The position numbers were made by a program, and so were the translations under genes. DNA of 64,000 nt from Erigeron canadensis (Eukaryota; Streptophyta; Magnoliopsida; Asterales; Asteraceae). Under the pieces are notes generated by a model. That model was not told where the DNA came from, did not search any database, and worked only from the letters and a program-made list of their open reading frames with translations. Within the stretch, counting starts at the first letter, position 1; each line of letters starts with the position of its first letter. Shown here piece by piece: positions 13,101-22,605 of the stretch. The DNA lies in contig NC_057764.1 of assembly GCF_010389155.1 (NCBI RefSeq), forward strand, positions 41,424,275-41,488,274, in the 5' to 3' direction.

Positions 13101-16100
13101 TGTTGCGACCCTAGGGTGCAACGCCAAGGGTGTGGCGACCAGGTTACATGTTGCGAGCACAACATGCCCGTAGCGAGCCGTTGCGTGTTGCGTCGTTGCG
13201 TCGCAACATGTACAAAATTATGTTTTCACAATTTTGGGCCCACTGTTTTGATTTCAACTTTCAATTTCAAGTCTATTAGTCTACTTTTATGGTTTGTTTT
13301 CTACTTATTATACATTTGGTGTCGTAGAATCGCAACCTATTATGATTTGGTGATTTGAAATCACAAACTATTGTCTTTCATATGATATGGAATGTTATCT
13401 TTTGGTATTTAATTGTTACATGTAGAGTATTAGCACATTTGTAGAAATTGTCGCCGCGAATACATGTTGCGCTCGCCGCGCTCGCAACGCCACACTTATT
13501 GCCTCAGGGACCTTATCGCCACAGGTCGCCACACGCTATTTCAAACCAAGGCATATTTTAAATTCACAAAATATTACTCTCTCCGTCCCATTTTAATTGT
13601 CCTATTTTGACTGGTCAAGTCTTTTCCTTCCGACTTTGACCGCAAATATCTTTGTTTGTGTTATATATTAGTTGATGAAAATTATATCAATGAAAAATAC
13701 ATTTAAAACTCAATCAATTCATATATGTTATATCAAATTTTATATAACACAAACAAAAATATTTATGGTCAAAGTTGAAGGCAAAAGACTCAAAAAGTCA
13801 AACGTGGACACTTAATATGGGACGAAGGGAGTAACATTTTTCCAATCAAGTTATAGAAGGCATGATTGCATGAAGGTTACTTGCATATAGCATTGTCATG
13901 AAATAAGAATTAGCAAACAACAAATTTTCACTTACGATCTGCATGGAAGTGAGTAAGGAACCAGTGGCTGCAATCCATTCGTAAATATTTAAATGCATCC
14001 TAGTAGGATAGAACCAAGTTAGTATTCAGAAATGCATCATTACTTTTATGTATGACTGTATCAAATTTATTGAAAAACAAACTTGATAATCAATTCACAA
14101 AATTATTATAATGCTCCATGGGAAAAATCGTCAAGCCAACCTTGATTTACCACAAATGCATGGTTTAAGAAAATAGAGCTTACCACACGAAATGGTGTTC
14201 CAGCTATTGAACACCATGAGGGTATATCTCGGTGCCTTTTATTTGTGAAGTTTGTGTTAACCTTACGTTTATTATTATTTGAGTTGGTTTTTCCAACCTG
14301 TGCCCCAGTAATACAACCTTTTTTCAATTTCCCAGTAAAGCCCGGAAAGAAATCTGTTATCAACTTATTTGGGGCTACTTTAATCTCCTTCTCTGAATAT
14401 TTTTCAGGTAATATGGCTTCCTCAGAATCTTCTGTTCTCAGTTCACTAAGAGCGTGAACAATCTTCTTCCGGGGGCCAAGAGCAGTAATACCTATTTTGC
14501 ATAGATCCTACAAGAAACAATAAAAATTGGAACTTTAATTCATCTAGTAACACAAGTAATAGCATATCATGTGATATGAAAGAACAAGTTTAGTGTTTCC
14601 TTAAAGATCAAGCATTATAAGAATTAAGAAATTGCCTCCTAATTAAGCATATATAACAATGAAACATACCTCGTCAGTCAGCCACTTTAGACTGTCCCAA
14701 TCGATTTCTTCACGAATGAAAACTTCTTCATAACGGGATAGTCCGAGCTTTTGCAACCATGCTGAAATAGGAGAAACGTCATGAATCTGGCCAAGAGCTT
14801 GACAAGAAGAGTCGCCAAGAACTTGTTCAGGTGCTCCAATTGGGCGATCATCAAAAACATGGCCAGGAGATGCCATAACATGTTCACTATCATGTATCTC
14901 TACCTGTGAAGTGTCGATAAACCATTTTTCAAAACTATGTTCAGCCTTTACGTCCTACTAGCAGGTCAAAAAAGTATTTATACATATTTATGCAGAGGGC
15001 AGCTAAATTTTGTCTAGAGAATTTTAAATAAACTACTATGAAACTGGGAACATAAACTAACAAGATATCTCAATCATATAATCACAATCTTGTCAATGAC
15101 CAATACATCAAGCTTCAAATTTGAGTAAAAGTTAAGGGCTCGTCTACACGCAAAGTCCACTACTGTATATTTGTTTATATAAAGCTAAAATCAAGAGCAA
15201 CAACACTAATTAAGCACAATGCAAGGAGCAACATAATCTTACATGATCATTAGCCTGCTCTTTGTCAAGGCACTCATTCGTATGAGCTTGTCTCAACCCA
15301 TCACTCAAATTAGAGATATCAGCTTCACAAATCGGACAACTAATAAAACCGACATCCACATCATCACCCGCTTCACTCCCTTCTTCTTCTTCTTTATCAG
15401 AACAACACAAATCCAGTAACAAATCTAGCTGTGTCGTACCACCCTCCTGGTCATCCTCAAATTCTTCGTCTCCATCTCCATTCACTTTCTCACAAGCATT
15501 TTCACAAACACCTGAACTGCAGTCAGCTTTTGATCTCAACAACCTACTTTCAATCGAATTTGATAAATAACCAAACCCCCTTTTCGATTCCACCTTTTTG
15601 TCAATACCCATATCCAAAACTCCATCATCGACGACAGAAAAAGCAGTCGGCTTGATGGATTGTAAACCCAAATCAGAAGAGGGAGTTTCAAGTGTCTCTT
15701 TACCCGTATCCAAAACCCGATCATCGAAGTCACAAAAAACAGTCGGCTTGATGGAATCTAAACCCAAATCAGATGGTGGGTCTTCAAGAATTTCTTCACC
15801 CATAAAAGAAACCCCATCACCGACATCCCGAAAATCAGTCGGCTTGATGGATTTTAAACCCAAACTAGACAGAGGGTTTCCATTACTTTCTTTACAAATA
15901 ACTGGAACCCCTTCATCGACGTCGCAAAAAGCAGTCGGCTTGATGGATTCAAGACCCAAATCAGAAGAGGGGTTTTCAAGATTCTCTTTACCGGGGTAAA
16001 TGTGAGTCTTTTTCGGCTTTTTGGATGGTCGAGTGACGGTTGATTTGATTGGGTGTGATGAAACGGGGATTTTTCGGGTGAGTGGTAAAGATTGAGATGG

Positions 16101-16175
16101 GGTTTGGAAATCGTCTTCATCGTTGTGGAATCGAGAAGAAATGAAAAGGGTTTGTGAAGATTTGATGGGTTTCAT
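10195..16175 (-). CDS. SNM1: DNA cross-link repair nuclease SNM1
   Basis: Beta-CASP metallo-beta-lactamase nuclease of the SNM1/Pso2 family, a 5' exonuclease acting in DNA repair in the nucleus. Ten exons: 16175-15243, 14954-14670, 14507-14184, 13999-13936, 12877-12660, 12576-12466, 12373-12268, 12168-11957, 11005-10902, 10339-10195; 833 aa, all junctions GT-AG and in frame. Domain order: a disordered N-terminus with four 32-residue repeats (62-189); a UBZ4-type zinc finger (Cys280, Cys283, His298, Cys302); a SAM-like segment (about 372-429); then the nuclease. Metal-site motifs seen are THFHADH (530-536), His593 in DANHCPG, Asp615 in HTGDFRF and His794 in PYSEHSSF. The plant SNM1 core normally has the same motifs, so this copy looks catalytically intact. 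The large intron 12878-13935 holds two MITEs. Confidence 0.94.
13063..13550. mobile_element. hAT-type MITE in SNM1 intron
   Basis: The terminal inverted repeats are about 19 bp with one mismatch: CTTGGTTTAAAATAGCGTG at the left and CACGCTATTTCAAACCAAG at the right. They are flanked by an 8-bp target duplication with one mismatch (GCATATTC / GCATATTT), typical of hAT elements. The interior is rich in TTGCG and CGCAAC. There is no transposase, so it is non-autonomous. Confidence 0.85.
13577..13831. mobile_element. Stowaway (Tc1/mariner) MITE in SNM1 intron
   Basis: A 255-bp element with ends CTCTCTCCGTCCCATTTTAA and AATATGGGACGAAGGGAG, each flanked by TA. The TIR and TA duplication identify a Stowaway MITE. 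The interior forms an imperfect foldback around TTATAT motifs. It begins only 26 bases after the neighbouring hAT MITE. Confidence 0.88.
15609..15992 (-). repeat. Four 96-bp coding repeats in SNM1 exon 1
   Basis: The string CAGTCGGCTTGATGGA or near variants recurs at 15644, 15740, 15836 and 15932, an exact 96-bp period. In protein this is four 32-residue units (62-93, 94-125, 126-157, 158-189) with a conserved LGLxSIKPT core followed by an acidic DVDDGV-like stretch. The units have diverged but stay in frame without gaps, which suggests selection on spacing or fairly recent duplication. No known function. Confidence 0.9.
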
Positions 16176-18690
16176 GTTATTTGATTTTGAAATTAGGATT
16201 TGAAAAGATGGGGGTTTATATAATATGTTTATGTTTATTGGGGAAGGAAAGATGTGATGGAGGTTTTTGAATTTGTTCTAACTAGTGAAAATGGAGGGAA
16301 CTACTCAAAAGTACACGGACATGAAACGCTACACGTACATCATGGGTATCAACGTATGTCTAAAAAGTAAGATCTGTGGCTGAAATACGTGTAAAATTAA
16401 TACGAGTATTTATATGGTAAAAGTAAAACTAAATGTGAACTCAAAAAGAGAGAAATAATAAAAGAGGCGGTGAGATGGCGAGGGTGATAGGCCTTAGAGT
16501 GTGATAAGTCATAGGAGGTGATATGCCATAAAGCGTGATAGCCAAATGTTTTAGCCGTACGAGCTCCGTCCTCGGATTTAAACATTCGTCGAAAGTATAT
16601 TGAATGACATCTCTAATGAAAGAGCATGAAATTTTAAGAACACCCATATAATTTTTATAATTTATCGATGTATGGTTTTTGTGATAAAAGATTTTGAATG
16701 ATTTATGGAGGAGAGAGAAAAATAAGTGGTTGAGATTTGAGTAGAGGGAAATGAGTGATTGAAATATATATATATGTATTATATATTATGCATTAGTATG
16801 TGTACATTGTTGAAAAGTTGAAAGTTAAAAAAATTTGGAGGAAACAAATGCTTTATAATGTAATAGAGAAACAAATCCACTTTTCAACTTTCAACTTTTC
16901 AACATTCAACAATGTACACATGATAATGCATGATTTATCATACATAAATGCCCTACAACTTTAAATTTTCTCTCTCCTCCATAAATCATTTCATTCCTTT
17001 AATTCATTTAAAGTCTTTTATCTCAAAAACTGTACATTGGTATATTATAAAAATTATATGGGTGTTCATAAAATTTCATGCTTTTTCATTAGAGATGTCA
17101 CTCGCTATACTTTCGACGAATTTTTAAATCTGAGGGCGGAACCCGTACGGCTAAGGCATTTAGCTATCACACTTTATAACCTATCACCCGCACATATACT
17201 TAATCTCGTTTTTGATAATGATTCATTCTTATTTGTAGTTTTTTGTTAGCGTTAGGTCAATATTTTTAAATTGACAAGTCAATTCCAAATTTTCATTTTC
17301 TTATATTGTTTTATTTTTTACACACATGCACATCTATATATACAACTATGGACTCACCCCCCTTTTTTATTCCATGGTCACTTACATTTCATTTTTAAGT
17401 TTTTTTTTTAGGATAGAATAAGAAAATATAAGAAAATTTTATCTATTTTGCATTCTAGAGTTTCTTTTTCAAAAGAAAAGAAAATGTTAGAAAAGAAACT
17501 AAGGCCTTAATGTAAAAACTTTCCTCCTATTTTTGGGAGAATTTGGATGGAAACCTTTTAATTTATGAGATAATTACTAATTTATCTTTATTAACTAATA
17601 ACAACCTTTATAGAAAAAAGGACATAATTGTAAAGTTATAACTTTTTTCCTTTTTTTCTCTTTTATTTCTAACTCAAGAACACTATTAGATTTGTATTTT
17701 TTTTTTCTTTTCATTAGTTTTCCATGTAACTCGAGAATGCCTTTTTGATATATAATTTTTTTTTCTTTTATTTCTTTATCCAATCTTCTCATTTCCTATC
17801 CTTTAAAAAAAAACTCGAAAATACAGTGTTAATGAAAGACCACCAAACCGACAAAGCTTTTTGACATCAACTAAACATTCGAAATGGTCTTATACTCTAT
17901 AGACACACACATGTTTTAACTAGATTAGTTTCAAAAGAGTATACGTATAATCATGAGACCTCTCACCTCACTATCCATTCATGACTTGTAGTTGGGACCT
18001 ATCTTCAGTGGGATATGATATTGATCCCAAAAATATTTATCCTTTGACTAAAGTTATAGTGTGTTATAATGTTCGTATGGTATAATAAATTTATCAAAAA
18101 AAACATGGTACTAATATAGCCTTCTGTTGCAAAAACAAGCTCGACTTTTTACATTTCTATCATGTTTTTGTTTCGAATTCCTCTTTTTGATTATAAAAAA
18201 ATATTGTATTAGTGTGCACGTTACACTTATACTAACACTTACAACGAGACTACGGGCCACATACGAATAACCATAAACTCTAAAAAGTCACACATTATTG
18301 TCTTTGGGCGGGCAAACGCTATGTTTTCTCCAAGTTTAAGCCATATTTTAGCGTCCTTAAGATGAATAATCAAGCATTCAGCGATTCATTTGCAGTTGTA
18401 TCTCAAACTTCTAGACAAAAACCAAGTAAAAGAAGACGAGACCAGGTAAGATAACCGATGAGAGTCAACATAACAGTCTCACTTTTTAATTAAATACGGG
18501 CAAAACAGAATGTTACCAAGGCGAGGCTAGAAACTTTGTAATGATTTACATACAAAATATTCGCAGCATAATGCCTTCACATAATTTACTTTGGAGGCTA
18601 CCAAATTTGACTTGAAAAGTCAGCGACACCCACAGGGTTTGAAACTAGGCAAGAAAACCAAGAGTAGTAAACCTAATCGTCAATAGACCC
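16176..18690. other. Intergenic between SNM1 and ARMC7-like gene
   Basis: The SNM1 promoter side and the ARMC7 3' side. The main content is a large inverted repeat of Helitron-type sequence (about 16460-17200), followed by T-rich DNA with a weak foldback character (about 17400-17810). No gene is visible. Confidence 0.55.
16460..17200. repeat. Large inverted repeat of Helitron-type fragments
   Basis: The left arm carries, on the minus strand, the same sequence found on the plus strand of the right arm. Matching landmarks are the complement of ATATGGGTGTTC near 16640 against 17055; CGTCGAAAGTATA at about 16588 against TATACTTTCGACGAA at 17108; and TGTGTACATTGTTGAAAAGT at about 16800 against its complement at about 16905. 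The centre is near 16850. The same internal sequence recurs at 20850-20990 and 49640-49800, so two copies appear to have met head to head. Confidence 0.75.
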
Positions 18691-20418
18691 TCAATGATTT
18701 TGTGGGACATGCTTATCTAAGAAAGCTTGAGCAAGATTGCTGAAACTAACGCTAACACCACCTGCATCTGAATACCTCCTAATGACATCCACAACTTCTG
18801 GTCTCAAAATTTCTTCCTTAGTAGATGCATTACAGAGATAGTACAGGGCCCCGAGAGCATAAATCACCTACCAAACACCATAAGCATGAATAGAAACACA
18901 AATAAATTGTTAGCAGTAGCACACTTGCCAATATCGAAAGCCTTCAAGAGAATTCAACTATAGTTAAACTCGTTGAAATATGTGCAAACTCAGACATTAT
19001 CATTGTTTTAGGTACATTTCTTTCCAAAAACAAAAAAATTCCAGTACTTGTTTTAGGGACAAGTTATTGAGTTGATACCACTTTATTAATGCTATAGACA
19101 TGTCTTAATAAATAAATTGAAGTGTAACTATACAAATTGAGCTAGCATATATAAACGATATGGAAACTGATCTTATTTGCTATCCCTATGTCATGGTGAG
19201 CAAACAATTAAATAGAAAAAGATAAAAAATACAAAAACTGATCTTTGTTATCTCTTACCGTATTTTTAACCGGACTGGATAAACATTGTATAAGAAGAGG
19301 TATCCCATCACATTTTATTATTACTGCGGCATTTGCAGGATCTGTAGACATACATAAGGTCATTGCAGATGGTATCATTGTAGACTTTATTCTTCAATTA
19401 GAACTATAGAACAGAGGTGGCATAACGGGTGGGTCGGGTAACATGTCTGAGTGGGTTTGGCCGTTTGGGCATAATATCATTCTCTACTGCAGCATTTTGT
19501 GTGGGAGAAAAATGACTCATCAAAACTCTTTTCGGATCATTTAAATGATTAATGATATTATATAAAACAATTAAGGATGTAAGCATTTAAATACATGTTA
19601 ACCAACTTTTTAACCAGTTCAACTTGTAGACAAGTTTCACTTAAGCTACTCCTTTAAATATGAACATATGACGAGCCTGACCCATTGTCATTCAATAACA
19701 ACACGGATTAACCCATATATAGCACCTCTAACCCAAAGGTAGTTTCACCAAACAGAGCTATACAACGATGTGCAACAGTTTTCACATACCAACACAGGAA
19801 TTGCAGATCCCCCCTGCGCCAAATTCTATAAGCTTCTCATTGGGTTCTGTTATGCAGTCGAGGAAAAGTTCCAAAACATTAAGCTGTTTATGGCTGAGTA
19901 CGGTCATCAAGGACTCTAGATATTGACAAAGAACATATTAAAAAGTAAATAATTCAAACTCACTAACCTGGCGTAGAAAAGTATAATTGAAAGGATCATA
20001 TGCAAAGTTTGCTAAGTTAGCAACAAGTTTCTCCTTGGACTCTGCAATTAAATGAACATTAAGTAAAGAAAAAGAAAAACTAACATGAATGCTTTTTAAA
20101 AAAAAATGATGAAAATCAAGACTCTTATAGATGATTCAATAACAAAGTCACCATTTCCCTTTTAGATCTTAAACAAAGATATAAACGCTCTACAACATAC
20201 CTTCAGTAGAAGCATTCTGAAATTGAGCTACGAGTTCCTACATTCGGACAAAAATTAACTATTAAAGAAAACGACTATCGAAAAAAGGGTCCTGTTCCTG
20301 AAATGTAAAAGAGATGTATACAAATCTACTGCAGATGGGGTCACACCTGAAGATATTGAACCCTAGGAGTGCCATATTTTCCTGTACGCTCTTCTTGTCT
20401 TTGACTATTAGTGAACAT
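18691..20418 (-). CDS. ARMC7-like armadillo repeat protein
   Basis: A small conserved armadillo-repeat protein. Exons are 20418-20347, 20237-20201, 20041-19968, 19883-19790, 19341-19259 and 18867-18691, giving 178 aa with frame kept at every GT-AG junction. The protein begins MFTNSQRQEERTGKYGTPR and contains ANFAYDPFNYTFLRQ, FGAGGICNSC and VIYALGALYYLCN, which match eukaryotic ARMC7 as I remember it. Its length is close to other family members (human about 198 aa). ARMC7 has been linked to the spliceosome in animals; for plants I infer only a conserved, probably nuclear, scaffold role. The start codon is the first ATG of a consistent first exon. A Helitron-type element begins only about 180 bases upstream (20596), so the promoter must be short or include it. 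Confidence 0.9.
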
Positions 20419-21800
20419 ATTGAAGAGTTTACCTCCTGGCTAAAACATAATGACTTAGAAACTGAGCTAAAAACAAATTACTCTATCATTCTTCTAAAAC
20501 TATCAAAAATAGTAAAATCACAACCTTGTTGTGAAAGAATGAAAGAAATAGAAAAAAGAAAAAAAGGTTGCAACGAATTCTACAAATATCTAATATCTAC
20601 TATCTTATAAAACATTTTGCCATTTTTTAAAATCTCAATTAAGGATTTGATATACCTAATATACCCCTCTTTTTTATTCACTAATTTAAACATCTCTACC
20701 TAATATACCTATAATACCCTTAAATATCAAACACTCATTTTTTTCTATCTCCTCAAATCTCAACAACTCATTTTTTCCCCTCTCCTCCATAAATCATTTT
20801 ATTACTCTAATTCATTCAAAATCTTTTATCTCAAAAACCGTATATCGATAAATTATAAAAATTGTATGGGTGTTCTTAAAATTTCATGCTCTTTCATTAG
20901 AGATGTCATTAAATATACTTTCGATGAATTTTTAAATCCGAGGGCGGAGCCCGTACGGCTAAGGCACTTGGCTATCATACTCTAAGACTTGACCTATCAC
21001 CCCCACCATCCTACCGCCGCAACGCTCAGGCACTTGGAATAAATAAACAACTAGAAAACAGATAAGCTTCTCTACGTTTAACCCTCATATTGCAGCTGCT
21101 AAATCCTTTAATTTTTGTCATCGTTTTTGGTTTAGAAACAACAATTTATCTATGAATGAATGTAAGTCTCTAGACTATCTTATTGTTTTATTATGTATTC
21201 AAACATTAGCTGCAAGGGATGATAGCAGACGGCGAGAAATCTAATCAAAGTTGCAGTAACAACTAATGAATCTAGGGTAAAACTACGGTTTCCATTTTGT
21301 TCAGCCAGGATAAAAGAAGCTGCTTTTTAAGTAAGAAACTGTAGAAAACATTCACCCATTGTTTGCAATGGTGATCATTTTATAATATAAAAAGATAGCT
21401 TAAATTTTAAAACACGATTTGATGTTCATTCGAGATGTGAGGAGGTAGAAATTCAAAAAAAGAAAAAACTGTGATCAAATAACACTTCATGATTGATTTC
21501 ATTGCGGTATTTTATCAAACACTTAATGAGCATTTGAAAATTTTCATAAAACAAAACTTTACAAAGAGATTACTAGTGATAAATTTGAATCAACACAAAC
21601 TAAATCACATGAATTGAAGAAATACCTTGAATTGAAGTTTAGCAAATATATGCACTTTACTTACTTATCGGTCCTCTAATGGAAATTTGGATTCACAGTT
21701 GTTACTCTTTACTCTATCGTGTCATGTATAGCGACAGATTTGGCTCATAGTCATTTCAAATAACCGTTTTAATAACACTTTTCTACTTGTAAGAAACCAA
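20419..21800. other. Intergenic between ARMC7-like gene and tRNA-Ala
   Basis: Contains the ARMC7 upstream region and a Helitron-type element at 20596-21022. The remainder (21023-21800) is AT-rich with nothing recognisable. Confidence 0.55.
20596..21022 (+). mobile_element. Non-autonomous Helitron-type element, 3' end decayed
   Basis: The 5' end begins TCTACTATCTTATAAAACA after an A, as plant Helitrons often do. The interior shares CTCCTCCATAAATCATTTTA, GGGTGTTCTTAAAATTTCAT and GGGCGGAGCCCGTACGGC with copies at 16460-17200 and 49443-49885. The right end, ACCGCCGCAACGC, stops before the usual GCGGGTAC hairpin and CTAG terminus. Confidence 0.65.
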
Positions 21801-21873
21801 GGGGATGTAGCTCAGATGGTAGAGCGCTCGCTTAGCATGCGAGAGGTACGGGGATCGATACCCCGCATCTCCA
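21801..21873 (+). tRNA. tRNA-Ala (anticodon AGC)
   Basis: A 73-base cloverleaf. The acceptor stem is GGGGATG with CATCTCC plus discriminator A; the anticodon stem is CTCGC/GCGAG around TTAGCAT, reading AGC. The T arm is CGGGG ATCGATA CCCCG. Internal promoter boxes A (TAGCTCAGATGG) and B (GGATCGATACC) are present. There is no intron and CCA is not encoded, as expected for a nuclear gene. A downstream T run (TTTTTTG at about 21932) could end transcription. Confidence 0.97.
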
Positions 21874-22605
21874 CTCGGTTAATTTTGAAGTATTGAAATA
21901 GCCTCTAACGTTCCAAATGTGTACGTAATCTTTTTTGTTTGATTTCAATTAATCGATTGTCAAACATAAACCATTAGTGCATCATTACTCATTAGTCTAT
22001 CGATTACTGTATTTAATTTGCACATAAAACAAGAGTGTGGTAACCCGAATTGCACCGAGTAGAAGTGTAACTTTGACAATATTAAGAAGTTGACTTTGGA
22101 CTCAAATCGATCATCAGGTCAAGAAACTAACCTAATCTTCCATTTTCATTGCATATTAACTATGATCTTCATCAGCTATTATATGATCTAATCTAACTCA
22201 AAGTCATCAAATGATTCTATTTCTCCAATTGCCTTTTCAATTTATTTTAATTTGTAATTATCTAGCTTGTCCTCTATATGATGTTATATACTGTACGTTG
22301 TTTATTACGAATTTACGATCATAATTGGGAGCAAAGGTCAAACACGTACGTGTCCATTGTAGTTGTAACATCTGGTCATCATATTGAATTAGTTTTCTAG
22401 TTGTTGCTTTTTTTCTCATAGCATAAAAATATTACGGAATAAGATAGCCAAAGTTTCTAAATTAATTAAGAGATGAACGTTTTAGTTTTTCCGTGACAAT
22501 ATTATTTTGCATGCTATAATTACTATTTATGCTGAGTAATATTTTGACATGTGTAATATATAGTCGAACACACTTCTCATATATTATCGAAAATGCATCG
22601 ATATA
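21874..22605. other. Intergenic, no gene seen
   Basis: AT-rich sequence between the tRNA and the resistance-gene relic. I see no repeat or coding signal. Confidence 0.5.

Noticed and set aside
13038..13358. Cysteine-rich plus-strand open frame
   Set aside because: It lies inside the hAT-type MITE; the composition comes from the TTGCG-rich repeat.
15598..15999. Plus-strand open frame of 133 codons with repeated SKTRSSKSQKTVGLM-like units
   Set aside because: It is the antisense of the SNM1 repeat exon; the repeats explain why the opposite strand is also open.
17400..17810. T-rich segment with possible inverted ends, like that at about 50945-51515
   Set aside because: Both are low-complexity TTTTCTTTT-rich DNA; I could not define reliable termini or target duplications.
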